Shown here: one piece after another, positions 1 through 6,575 of the stretch
How positions within the stretch are numbered: position 1 is the stretch's first letter
Layout: every line of letters starts with the position of its first letter
Source of the DNA: an uncultured Paracoccaceae bacterium
Lineage (GTDB): Bacteria > Pseudomonadota > Alphaproteobacteria > Rhodobacterales > Rhodobacteraceae
Direction: 5' to 3'
NCBI GenBank assembly: GCA_913054485.1
Contig: CAJXHQ010000084.1
Location: forward strand, 1 to 9,068
Length of the DNA stretch: 9,068 nt
Position numbers and translations under genes: made by a program
Notes under the pieces: generated by a model
What the model was told of the DNA's origin: nothing
The model's input: only the letters and a program-made list of their open reading frames with translations
Databases searched by the model: none

Positions 1-358
1 GCTGGATCCCGGCGACGCGCCGGTCTTTGTGCCGGGCGACGCCCAGGACATCAAGGTGGCCCCGGACGGCACCCTCAGCGCCGATGGCAATGTAATTGGC
101 CAGCTCGGCCTGTTCAAACCCGCCGAAGACGCCCCCATCGTGCGCGAGGACGGGGTGATGTTCCGGGTAGACGGCGACACCGAGGAGACCTTCGACGCCA
201 AAGTCCTGCAGGGCTTCCTGGAGACCTCCAACGTCAACGCCATCCAGCAGGTGGCGCGGTTGGTGGAAATTCAACGTGCCTATGAAATGGGCCAGAGTTT
301 CCTCGAAGCCGAAGACGAGCGCATGCGCAGCGCCATCAAGAACCTTGTGAAATCGTAG
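1..358 (+). CDS. flgF: FlgF, flagellar basal-body proximal rod protein (3' end only)
   Basis: The reading frame is open from base 2 and ends at TAG (356-358), giving the last 118 residues; the start lies left of the window. FlgF is a proximal rod subunit, in the periplasm between the MS ring and the distal rod. The fragment holds part of the central hook/basal-body domain (around IGQLGLFKP) and the C-terminal helix shared by the rod/hook/HAP family, with the signature ETSNVNAIQQVARLVEIQRA followed by YEMGQ. Family members average about 240 residues, so roughly the C-terminal half is here. It is called FlgF rather than another rod protein because flgG follows 10 nt downstream, as in many flagellar operons. 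The flgG ribosome-binding site overlaps the flgF stop codon, implying co-transcription. A GTG at 29 is internal and not the start. Confidence 0.9.
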   Translation, partial: LDPGDAPVFVPGDAQDIKVAPDGTLSADGNVIGQLGLFKPAEDAPIVREDGVMFRVDGDTEETFDAKVLQGFLETSNVNAIQQVARLVEIQRAYEMGQSFLEAEDERMRSAIKNLVKS

Positions 359-368
359 GAGAATCCCG

Positions 369-1154
369 ATGCGTGCATTGAAAATCGCAGCCACCGGCAT
401 GAGCGCCCAGCAGCTGCGCGTCGAGACGATCTCGAACAACCTCGCCAATATGAACACCACCGCCTACAACGCCCGCCGGGCAGAGTTTGCGGATCTGCAC
501 TACCAGCAGGTCAGCCGCGCCGGCACCGTGAACGCCTCGGATGGCACCGTGCTGCCGACCGGCGTGCAGGTCGGCCTCGGCGTGCGTACCTCCTCGGTGT
601 CGCTGCACCTGGCCCAGGGCGCGCTGCAGGAAACCGGCAACGACCTGGACGTGGCCATTGACGGCAAGGGCTACCTGGAGGTCACCCTGCCCTCCGGCCA
701 GGCCGCCTTCACCCGCGACGGTGCGCTGAAACGGTCGGCCGAAGGTCTGATCGTCACCTCCGACGGCTATGCGGTCGCGCCCGAAATCACCATTCCCGAC
801 GACGCCCAGAGCATCTCGGTCAACGCCGAGGGCGAGGTCTACGCCTATTTCTCGGATGCCGCCGAAGGCCAGCTGCTTGGCCAGCTGACCATGGCCGGTT
901 TCACCAACGCAAAGGGGCTGGAGGCCATCGGCTCCAACCTTTTCACCGAGACCGAAGCCTCCGGCGCGCCGATCCTGTCGACCCCGGGCTCCGACGGTCT
1001 GGGCACGGTGCGCCAGGGCTACCTGGAGAACAGCTCGGTTGATGCGGTGCGCGAAGTGACCCAGCTGATCGAAGCCCAGCGCGGCTATGAAATGAATGCC
1101 AAGGTCATCTCGGCTGTCGACCAGATGATGGGCGCAACAACTCAGGTGCGCTGA
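369..1154 (+). CDS. flgG: FlgG, flagellar basal-body distal rod protein
   Basis: This 261-residue protein is the expected length for FlgG, which builds the distal rod that passes through the P and L rings. The N-terminal rod signature is intact (SNNLANMNTTAY, residues 22-33) and the conserved C-terminal helix is present (SVDAVREVTQLIEAQRGYEM, 223-242). Between them lies the hook/basal-body domain with VAIDGKGY (95-102) and FTRDG (114-118). Residues 45-72 carry the extra segment that separates FlgG from FlgF and helps make the rod straight. The protein has no cleavable signal peptide and should be exported by the flagellar type III apparatus. The start ATG is preceded by AGGAG at 357-361 with 7-nt spacing. 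The TGA stop shares one base with the flgA start (TGATG), indicating translational coupling. Confidence 0.97.
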   Translation: MRALKIAATGMSAQQLRVETISNNLANMNTTAYNARRAEFADLHYQQVSRAGTVNASDGTVLPTGVQVGLGVRTSSVSLHLAQGALQETGNDLDVAIDGKGYLEVTLPSGQAAFTRDGALKRSAEGLIVTSDGYAVAPEITIPDDAQSISVNAEGEVYAYFSDAAEGQLLGQLTMAGFTNAKGLEAIGSNLFTETEASGAPILSTPGSDGLGTVRQGYLENSSVDAVREVTQLIEAQRGYEMNAKVISAVDQMMGATTQVR

Positions 1155-1573
1155 TGATACGGGCTGTCCTCATCCTCCTTGCGGCGCTGACCGCGCAGAG
1201 TGCCCTGGCCGATATCGTCGTGCCGGTGCGCACTATCCGGCCCAAGACGATTCTGACCGGCGACGATCTGACCATCAAAGCCGCCGACATCGACGGCGCG
1301 GTCTCCGATCCGATGGATCTGATCGGCCAGGAGGCACGGGTTGCGCTCTACTCCGGGCGGCCGATCACCTATGCCGACTTCGGTCCGCCGGCAATTGTCG
1401 AGCGCAACGATCTGGTGACGCTGAGATTCAATCGCGGCGGGCTGCGCATCGCCACCGAAGGCCGTTCACTCGGCCGCGGCTCGGAAGGGGAAACCATCCG
1501 GGTCATGAACCTGTCTTCCCGCACAACCGTTTCCGGGCGCATCAGCGCCGACGGTTCCATTGAGGTAAAGTAA
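1154..1573 (+). CDS. flgA: FlgA, flagellar P-ring assembly chaperone (short form)
   Basis: The 139-residue protein begins with a Sec signal peptide (about residues 1-19, hydrophobic LILLAALTAQ, cleavage probably after ALA), so it acts in the periplasm, where FlgA helps FlgI polymerise into the P ring around the rod. After the signal comes an SAF-type segment (TIRPKTILTGDDL), then a C-terminal beta-rich portion ending in GETIRVMNLSSRTTVSGRI, which matches the conserved end of FlgA proteins. Enterobacterial FlgA is about 220 residues; this is a short form that lacks an extra N-terminal domain, as I recall being common in alphaproteobacteria. The start codon overlaps the flgG stop by one base, and the stop (TAA) overlaps the flgH start by one base. 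Position between flgG and flgH supports the call. Confidence 0.9.
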   Translation: MIRAVLILLAALTAQSALADIVVPVRTIRPKTILTGDDLTIKAADIDGAVSDPMDLIGQEARVALYSGRPITYADFGPPAIVERNDLVTLRFNRGGLRIATEGRSLGRGSEGETIRVMNLSSRTTVSGRISADGSIEVK

Positions 1574-2313
1574 TGCGACTGAATGCAAATTTCGCTAGAA
1601 TGGCGATCCTGGGCCTGGCTTTTCTGACCGCCTGCGGACGCACCGATCACCTGGGCAAGGCGCCCAGCTTTTCGCCCGCCAACGAGACCCCGGAACATGT
1701 GGCGATGCTCTATCAGGGGCTGCCGGTGGCAACCACGCCGCGGCGCAACGTCGACAATGCCTCGCTGTGGAGCGGTGAACGCCAGTCGCTGCTTGGCGAC
1801 CGCCGCGCGATGCGTAAGGGCGACATCCTCACGGTGGTGATCGAGATCGACGAAAAGGCGGAAATTTCCAACAACACCGCCCGCTCGCGCTCCGGTTCCG
1901 AGAGCATGAACGTGCCCAACTTGCTGGGCCTGCCGCAGCGGATCGACGGCCACCTGCCCGAAGGCGCCACCATGGCCGATGCGGTCGGGGTCGACAGTTC
2001 TTCTTCCTCGGCGGGCAAGGGATCGGTCAAGCGCAACGAGAAGCTGGAGCTGCGCGTCGCAGCCGCCATTGTCGATGTGCTGCCCAACGGGGTTCTGGCC
2101 ATTTCCGGCAGCCAGGAGCTGCGGGTGAACTTCGAGCTGCGCGAACTTCTGGTGTCGGGCTTTGTGCGCCCGGAGGACATCAGCCGCCAGAATGAGATCA
2201 CCTACGACAAAATCGCCTCTGCCCGTGTTTCCTACGGCGGCCGCGGTCAAATCACCGACGTGCAGCAGCCCCGCTATGGCCAGCAGGTTCTTGACGCTGT
2301 TCTTCCGTTCTGA
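1573..2313 (+). CDS. flgH: FlgH, flagellar L-ring lipoprotein
   Basis: This 246-residue protein has a lipoprotein signal with lipobox LTAC, giving an acylated Cys21, as expected for the L-ring protein that forms the outer-membrane bushing of the flagellar rod. Family landmarks are visible: ASLWSG (63-68), the KGDILTVVIEI strand (82-92) and a well-conserved C-terminal region (NGVLAISGSQELRVNFE, 172-188; LVSGFVRPEDISRQN, 193-207; ARVSYGGRG, 217-225). Length fits the family. A short serine run (142-146) sits in the variable middle. The ATG overlaps the flgA stop (TAATG) and is preceded by GAGG at 1562-1565. The next gene follows after 9 nt, with its ribosome-binding site on the flgH stop codon. 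Confidence 0.96.
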   Translation: MRLNANFARMAILGLAFLTACGRTDHLGKAPSFSPANETPEHVAMLYQGLPVATTPRRNVDNASLWSGERQSLLGDRRAMRKGDILTVVIEIDEKAEISNNTARSRSGSESMNVPNLLGLPQRIDGHLPEGATMADAVGVDSSSSSAGKGSVKRNEKLELRVAAAIVDVLPNGVLAISGSQELRVNFELRELLVSGFVRPEDISRQNEITYDKIASARVSYGGRGQITDVQQPRYGQQVLDAVLPF

Positions 2314-2322
2314 GGTATTCCC

Positions 2323-2823
2323 ATGCTGTCTAAACTTCTGCCAATCATTCTTCTGATCGTCGGCACCGGCGGCGGCATTGGCGCAGGGATCGCGCTGATG
2401 CCCGAGCCTGAGCCCGCCGCCGAAACTGCCAGCGGCGACGGGCACGAGGCGGGCGGGGAACCCCATGCCGCCCCCGCCGAGGAGATGGATGAGATCGTCA
2501 CCTACGAATACCTGAAGCTGAACAACCAGTTTGTGGTGCCGGTGGTCGAAAAGGATGAGATCACCTCGATGGTGGTGATCTCGCTCAGCCTGGAGGCCAA
2601 ATCCGGGATGAGCAATGATGTCTATACGCTGGAGCCTAAGCTGCGCGACGCCTTCCTTCAGGTGCTGTTTGACCACGCCAACATGGGCGGCTTCCAGGGG
2701 GCCTTCACCCGCTCGGACATGCTGATGCCGCTGCGCACCGCTTTGCGTGAAGCGGCCCAGCGTGAGCTAGGCAAGGGGATCTCGGATGTGCTGATCATGG
2801 AGATCGCGCGCCAGAACGTCTGA
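2323..2823 (+). CDS. fliL: FliL-family flagellar basal-body protein
   Basis: The 166-residue protein has one N-terminal transmembrane segment (about 5-26), a variable acidic/proline-rich linker (27-57: many Glu, Ala, Pro, His) and a C-terminal domain (60-166). This is the layout of FliL, an inner-membrane protein that surrounds the stator and supports motor function. The C-terminal pattern (YLKLNNQFVVPVV, then LEPKLRDAFLQVLF, then LREAAQRELGKGISDVLIME) agrees with the FliL domain: a strand, a helix after the central loop, and a closing strand reading VLIMEIARQ. GAGG at 2312-2315 lies 7 nt before the ATG. It is the last gene of the + strand operon, followed by a strong terminator. The symbol is slightly uncertain because related genomes can carry more than one FliL-like gene. 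Confidence 0.82.
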   Translation: MLSKLLPIILLIVGTGGGIGAGIALMPEPEPAAETASGDGHEAGGEPHAAPAEEMDEIVTYEYLKLNNQFVVPVVEKDEITSMVVISLSLEAKSGMSNDVYTLEPKLRDAFLQVLFDHANMGGFQGAFTRSDMLMPLRTALREAAQRELGKGISDVLIMEIARQNV

Positions 2824-2845
2824 TGTGTATTCATCAGAATGCCTG

Positions 2846-2880
2846 AAAGGCCGGCCCGGACCCAAGGGCCGGCCTTTTCT
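2846..2880 (+). terminator. Rho-independent terminator of the flgFGAH-fliL operon, probably shared with lysR
   Basis: A perfect 12-bp inverted repeat, AAAGGCCGGCCC (2846-2857) and GGGCCGGCCTTT (2866-2877), encloses an 8-nt loop and is followed by TTTTCTATTT on the + strand. It begins 22 nt after the fliL stop. The convergent lysR stop codon lies at 2879-2881, on the other edge of the hairpin. On the - strand the hairpin is followed by only TTTCAGGC, so termination of lysR may be weaker. Confidence 0.9.
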
Positions 2881-3772
2881 ATTTCCCCGCCACTTCGCGC
2901 ACTGTGCTGACGAAACGCCGCACCGCCGGAGAAGTCTCTGACCTGCGCAGGGCAAACAGAACCGGCGCTGTCAGCGGCGGATCCGCCGCCAGCGGGTGGT
3001 AGCGCACCGCTTCGGGATGCGCCGCGCACAAGGATTGCGGCACCAGCGTGCTGCCCATCCCCGCCGCCACGAGGTTGAGGGCCGCATTGGCGCCCGGTGC
3101 TTCCTGAATAATCCGGGGCGGCGTTCCGCAGGCCGCAAAGGCGGCAATGATCCGGTCGTAGAGCTTCGGCCCCGCCGACCGCCGGTACAGCACCAGCGGC
3201 AAAGCCGCCGCACGGGCCAGGCTGACCGGGCCGGCGCTGGCAAACCCCTCCTCTGCCGGAACGGCCAGCAGCAGCGGTTCCTGCAACAGCTCGATGAAGC
3301 GGAGCTCCGGGAATTCTTCCGGCTCGGTCCGGATGAAAGCCGCATCCAGCCTGTGCGCAGCGATCGCCCCAGCCAGCTCATAAGAGCCGTCTTCCACCAG
3401 CGAGACTGCAACCTCGGGCGCCTGGCCGCGGCAGGCGCGAATGGCGCTTTTGACGGCCGGATGCGAAATCACCGTGCTGGAATAGCCGACCGCAATCTGC
3501 CCGGCCTCGCCGCGCGCAACCCGCCGGACCCGCGATACCGCCCGGTCCGCATCCGTCAGTATCGCGCAGGTGTCCTCATAGAAGGCCGCTCCTGCTTCCG
3601 TCAGCTCCACGCCGCGCGGAAGCCGACGCAGCAGCTGCACCCCAAGTTCATTTTCCAGGGCCTTGATCTGAAGGCTGAGCGGCGGCTGCTGAATGCCCAG
3701 GCGTTCCGCCGCCCGGGTGATGTGGCCCGCCTCTGCAACAGCCCGGAAATATCGAAGGTGGCGCAGTTCCAT
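2879..3772 (-). CDS. LysR-type transcriptional regulator, BenM/CatM-like subgroup
   Basis: The protein is 297 residues from the ATG at 3772-3770, normal for the family. An N-terminal winged helix-turn-helix (1-60) opens with MELRHLRYFRAVAEAGHITR and continues AAERLGIQQPPLSLQIKALE, the classic LysR DNA-binding pattern. A linker helix follows (about 60-88), then a periplasmic-binding-protein-like effector domain (91-292). The opening MELRHLRYF and the late NLVAAGMGSTLVPQS (233-247) resemble BenM/CatM-type regulators of aromatic catabolism, but the ligand and targets cannot be read from the sequence. A GTG nine codons upstream (3799) would add an atypical extension, so the internal ATG is preferred, although neither start has a strong Shine-Dalgarno. 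It converges on fliL and is divergent from the unknown gene at 3878. No flagellar role is evident; self-regulation through the site at 3776-3790 is plausible. Confidence 0.93.
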   Translation of the reverse strand: MELRHLRYFRAVAEAGHITRAAERLGIQQPPLSLQIKALENELGVQLLRRLPRGVELTEAGAAFYEDTCAILTDADRAVSRVRRVARGEAGQIAVGYSSTVISHPAVKSAIRACRGQAPEVAVSLVEDGSYELAGAIAAHRLDAAFIRTEPEEFPELRFIELLQEPLLLAVPAEEGFASAGPVSLARAAALPLVLYRRSAGPKLYDRIIAAFAACGTPPRIIQEAPGANAALNLVAAGMGSTLVPQSLCAAHPEAVRYHPLAADPPLTAPVLFALRRSETSPAVRRFVSTVREVAGK

Positions 3773-3775
3773 GCC

Positions 3776-3790
3776 ATATCTAGAACATAT
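3776..3790. promoter_or_regulatory. Candidate LysR-type operator (ATAT-N7-ATAT)
   Basis: The 15-nt sequence ATATCTAGAACATAT has ATAT half-sites separated by 7 nt. It contains the general LysR-box pattern T-N11-A and resembles the ATAC-N7-GTAT sites of BenM/CatM. It lies only 3 nt upstream of the preferred lysR ATG, in the divergent region shared with the next gene, a position suited to autorepression. The arms are AT-only and short, so a chance match is possible. Confidence 0.35.
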
Positions 3791-3866
3791 CAAGATCACT
3801 CAATCAATATAATTGCTGTTATCCGCCTCCCCGCCGATAGTGCCGGAGGAAACCACAAGAATAGCC

Positions 3867-3870
3867 GGAG
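3867..3870 (+). promoter_or_regulatory. Ribosome-binding site that sets the start of the hypothetical gene
   Basis: GGAG followed by 7 nt and then ATG. It is the best translation signal in this frame and is the reason for choosing 3878 rather than the later ATGs. The site lies in the non-coding region upstream of lysR. Confidence 0.5.
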
Positions 3871-3877
3871 CAATACG

Positions 3878-4306
3878 ATGGCTGACCGCAGATCTCTCCA
3901 GATGATGACAGGTTTCAGCAATAAATCCGCGCATTTGATGAGTTATGCCGCGCAATATTGCGCTATTTTCCGTGCTGCACTGGATATCCGCGCAGGGCTC
4001 ACCTGTGCAAAGGGTGGGTTTCCGGACATGAAACTTGTGGCCGAAGACGCATTCCGCCGCCACAGGGTATTGCCCCCTGCCCCGGAAAAAGCTCTGTGTT
4101 CTGAGTCAGATAGCTCCGACGGGATGCGGCCCGAAGACTGCCTGGCCCTGGCGCAGGCCGAGCTGAACTGCGCTGCCGCGCAATTGAACCGTGACATCCG
4201 CAGCGCCAAGGCCGAACGGTACCGGGACAATCTGCTCAGGGCGCGGCATCATGCCTGCGCAGCCCTGGAAGCTGTTCAGCAGCTGTCCGCCCTGGCGAAA
4301 GGGTGA
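3878..4306 (+). CDS. Hypothetical protein, 142 aa, divergent from lysR
   Basis: I do not recognise this protein. The preferred start is ATG 3878, with GGAG at 3867-3870 and 7-nt spacing; alternative in-frame ATGs lie at 4028 and 4124. The N-terminal 80 residues are mixed, cysteine-containing and without an obvious domain. Residues 84-140 form a likely helical pair rich in Ala, Leu and charged residues (PEDCLALAQAELNCAAAQL, then RYRDNLLRARHHACAALEAV). Codons in the last third use G or C at the third position much as neighbouring genes do, which supports real coding. The first half is more AT-rich and less biased, so the true start may be later. There is no signal peptide or membrane span. The TGA ends 3 nt before the convergent 135-aa gene's stop. 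The frame is also open far upstream across lysR, but that part is the lysR complement. Confidence 0.5.
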   Translation: MADRRSLQMMTGFSNKSAHLMSYAAQYCAIFRAALDIRAGLTCAKGGFPDMKLVAEDAFRRHRVLPPAPEKALCSESDSSDGMRPEDCLALAQAELNCAAAQLNRDIRSAKAERYRDNLLRARHHACAALEAVQQLSALAKG

Positions 4307-4309
4307 ACC

Positions 4310-4717
4310 TCAGAAGGAATAGAGCAGTACCTGCTCCAGTTTCTTCGCCTTCTCCTGCTTGACCCGTTTGCGTTCATCCCGCGCCATGGTCTCTACCGCG
4401 TGTTTGCGCCCGAAGGCCTCGCGCAGCTTGTCCATCGCTGACAGTTTCTGTGCCGTCACCTGGGCCAGCTGCATGTTCAGCTCGCGCCGGGTGCGCGTGT
4501 GCCAGCCCTGCCACATCAGGTCCGCGCCCAATGCCCGCATTGCATGATCACCTTCGGACTGCGCGCGGGTCACCTTGATCTGATCATCCAGCATGGCGAG
4601 CTGCCCGCGCAGCGCCGCCTCGCGGTCGAGGATCGGCTTCACCTTGGCGTGTTCTTTCAAATACTGCGCCTCGGTCACCGCCGCCATCTGGTCCAGCATC
4701 TTCATCTTGTTGGCCAT
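4310..4717 (-). CDS. Uncharacterised 135-aa helical protein in the flhB operon, possible FliJ-like export protein
   Basis: No close relative is recalled with certainty. The protein is highly charged, almost entirely predicted helix, and has no membrane span or signal. It shows two long helices: about 12-60 (LDREAALRGQLAMLDDQIKV) and 72-133 (RTRRELNMQLAQVTAQKL onward, ending in a Lys/Arg-rich tail with ERKRVKQEKAKKLEQV). A WQGW motif (69-72) sits at the turn. FliJ of the flagellar export ATPase and YscO of type III secretion are two-helix coiled coils of about 130-150 residues with similar charge patterns, so a divergent FliJ is an attractive guess. The ATG overlaps the flhB stop by one base (TGATG) and AAGGGA lies just upstream, so it is translated with the export genes. 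It is the last gene of this operon; no terminator is seen before the convergent gene 3 nt away. Confidence 0.85.
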   Translation of the reverse strand: MANKMKMLDQMAAVTEAQYLKEHAKVKPILDREAALRGQLAMLDDQIKVTRAQSEGDHAMRALGADLMWQGWHTRTRRELNMQLAQVTAQKLSAMDKLREAFGRKHAVETMARDERKRVKQEKAKKLEQVLLYSF

Positions 4718-5802
4718 CAGACTTTCCCTTTCGCCCGGGTACGCATGTCCTCGGCAAAGCGGATCGCAGCGGCCACGGGGGCAAAATGCTGCTCCTGGAT
4801 CTGCTCGCCGATCTCTACCGTGGCATGCAGCGCCCGCGCAGTTGGCGGGTCCGAATGAATTGGCACCGCGTTCTCATTCGCGATGCGCCGGATCTGCGCG
4901 GCCACCTCATCAACCCCCTTGGCAACGCAGACCGGCGCCGAGCCCGGCGTGCGGTCCCATTGCAATGCAACCGCGTAGTGGGTCGGGTTGACGATCACCA
5001 CGTCGGCCTCCGGCACCACACCCATCATCTGGCTCAGCGCAATCTCCTGGCCGCGCTGGCGGCGCTTGCTCTTGAAATGCGGATCCCCTTCCGAGTTCTT
5101 CATCTCATCCATGACTTCCTGGCGGCTCATCATGTTCTTGCGCTTGTATTCCGCCTGCTGGAAGGCTGCATCCACGACCCCGATTGCCGCGGCAATGATC
5201 AAAGCAATCACCAGGAATTCCATCCCCAGCTTGGCCAGCAGCATCACCACGCCAAAGGGATTGGTCCCGGAAATCGCGATCATGTCGGGCAGGCGCAGCT
5301 TCATATAGACGCCAAGGATGATCGAATAGATCAGCAGCTTGGCAACACTCTTGGCAAATTCGAAAAGCCCGGCCCGGCCGAATTTATTCTTCACCCCGGA
5401 GATAAGGGAGATCTTCGACAGTTTCGGTTCCAGCTTGGACGGCGCGATCACGATGGCCTTCTGCGCAATCAGCGCCAGCAGGACGGTTACAAAGGGCACC
5501 ACAAAGACCGGCAGCACCGCCAGGCCCGCGGATTGCATCAGGCTGCCCATCACCGGCATCCCGGAGCCGCCGAAGAACTGGTCAGACAGCCGGTCCGGCT
5601 GGTCCAAAAGCGTCATCAGGGCGGAGCCCAGACTGGAGAAACTGTCCGCCCCGATGGCAAACAGCGCAATCACCAGCCCGGCATAGGCCGCCGCTACTGA
5701 CAAGTCCTGCGATTTGGCCACTTCCCCCTTTTCCCGCGCCTTGCGCAGTTTCTCGGGGGTTGGCTCAAATGACTTGTCGCTGTCGTCGTCCTGACCGCTC
5801 AC
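4717..5802 (-). CDS. flhB: FlhB, flagellar type III export apparatus switch protein
   Basis: FlhB sits in the inner membrane with the FliPQR/FlhA export gate and switches substrate specificity from rod/hook to filament proteins after self-cleavage. The 361-residue protein begins with the usual hydrophilic stretch (FEPTPEKLRKAREKGEVAKS, 12-31), followed by four membrane segments (about 38-55, 90-113, 150-167, 185-211) and the cytoplasmic domain. The cleavage motif NPTH is intact at 272-275, in VIVNPTHYAVAL, so cleavage after Asn272 is expected. The start is GTG at 5802-5800, overlapping the fliR stop as GTGA, with a strong GGGAGG at 5817-5812 and 9-nt spacing. The frame is open further upstream, but that is the fliR complement frame and lacks FlhB character. 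Confidence 0.97.
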   Translation of the reverse strand: MSGQDDDSDKSFEPTPEKLRKAREKGEVAKSQDLSVAAAYAGLVIALFAIGADSFSSLGSALMTLLDQPDRLSDQFFGGSGMPVMGSLMQSAGLAVLPVFVVPFVTVLLALIAQKAIVIAPSKLEPKLSKISLISGVKNKFGRAGLFEFAKSVAKLLIYSIILGVYMKLRLPDMIAISGTNPFGVVMLLAKLGMEFLVIALIIAAAIGVVDAAFQQAEYKRKNMMSRQEVMDEMKNSEGDPHFKSKRRQRGQEIALSQMMGVVPEADVVIVNPTHYAVALQWDRTPGSAPVCVAKGVDEVAAQIRRIANENAVPIHSDPPTARALHATVEIGEQIQEQHFAPVAAAIRFAEDMRTRAKGKV

Positions 5803-6575
5803 TGCAGCGCGCCTCCCGGGTTGGCGAAGAAGCCGAACAGCGCCTCGCTCCAGGTGTTGAGGATCATCGGGATGCCGACCATCAGGATCACCAACCCGCC
5901 GAAGGTGACCACGGGTGCGCCGACCATGGCGACCATCAGCTGCGGCATGGCGCGGTTGATAATGCCCAGTGTCAGGTTGTAGATCACCGCGCCGATCACA
6001 AAGGGCGCGGCCATGGTGAAGGCCAGCGCAAAGGAGCGCGAGACCCGTGCGACACCCCATTCGGACAGCATGCCGGCATCAAGAAACTGCCCGGCCGGGA
6101 ACAGCTGGTAAGAGTAGATCATGAACTCGGCCGCATGGATGTGCAGCCCGAGGATCATCGCCAGCGCAGCGCCGGCCCAGAACATCACCGCGCCCACCGC
6201 AGGCATCGGGTCAATACCCGCCCCGCCCAGCATCTGCGCCAGCGAAGTGGATTGCGCCGCGATGCTGCCCGCAGTTTGCAGCGCGTGAAAGAAGAAGCGC
6301 ACCCCGATGCCCAGGGCCAGCCCGACGATGGTTTCGGTGAACACATAAAGTCCGAAGCCGCCCACGCTCTGCGGCACGCCCAGCGCCGGAACGGCCGGCG
6401 CCACCACAAAGGTGAAGGCGAGCGCCAGCGCCAGCCGGACATGCACCGGCACAAGCTGTTCGCCAAAAGCCGGCAGCACGCTCACCATGGTAGAGACGCG
6501 CAAGAAGACAATGGCCCCGTGCCAGAACCCGGCCCCGAGCAGCGCCACCAGCCCCGGATCCAGGAAGCCGGTCAT
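5799..6575 (-). CDS. fliR: FliR, flagellar export gate membrane protein
   Basis: The 258-residue hydrophobic protein matches FliR, which with FliP and FliQ builds the export gate inside the MS ring. Membrane segments are visible around 10-35, 46-66, 73-93, 126-146, 182-204 and 211-241. Family-like stretches include LVPVHVRLALALAFTFVVAP (41-60) and ETIVGLALGIGVRF (81-94). Its ATG overlaps the flhA stop by 4 nt (ATGA), and its own stop overlaps the flhB GTG by 4 nt. The upstream Shine-Dalgarno is weak (GGTGG, close to the ATG), which fits reinitiation by ribosomes finishing flhA. The genes for FliP and FliQ are not in this window. Confidence 0.95.
   Translation of the reverse strand: MTGFLDPGLVALLGAGFWHGAIVFLRVSTMVSVLPAFGEQLVPVHVRLALALAFTFVVAPAVPALGVPQSVGGFGLYVFTETIVGLALGIGVRFFFHALQTAGSIAAQSTSLAQMLGGAGIDPMPAVGAVMFWAGAALAMILGLHIHAAEFMIYSYQLFPAGQFLDAGMLSEWGVARVSRSFALAFTMAAPFVIGAVIYNLTLGIINRAMPQLMVAMVGAPVVTFGGLVILMVGIPMILNTWSEALFGFFANPGGALQ
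5812..5817 (-). promoter_or_regulatory. Strong Shine-Dalgarno fixing the GTG start of flhB
   Basis: On the - strand this reads GGGAGG, 9 nt before GTG, inside the last codons of fliR. It decides the GTG start over the long upstream extension of the same frame. Confidence 0.85.

Noticed and set aside
1369..2676. 435-codon open frame on the - strand
   Set aside because: It lies antisense to flgA, flgH and fliL, which are clearly recognisable; its His/Arg/Gly-rich translation is typical of a shadow frame in GC-rich DNA.
3773..3799. Nine-codon extension of LysR from GTG 3799
   Set aside because: LysR regulators of this type begin MELRHLRYF; the extension would also cover the candidate operator.
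3809..3822. ATAA-N6-TTAT dyad between lysR and the unknown gene
   Set aside because: The arms are only 4 bp and the spacing does not fit the LysR T-N11-A pattern; likely chance in an AT-rich stretch.
2996..3877. Upstream part of the + strand frame that contains the 142-aa gene
   Set aside because: It is antisense to lysR and has no protein-family character; only the part from 3878 has a ribosome-binding site and lies outside lysR.
3800..4063. 87-codon - strand frame upstream of lysR
   Set aside because: It overlaps the better supported + strand gene and the control region and encodes nothing recognisable.
5803..6060. N-terminal extension of the flhB frame
   Set aside because: This part overlaps fliR in another frame and is Arg/Gly/His-rich; the GTG at 5802 with GGGAGG gives a normal FlhB N-terminus.
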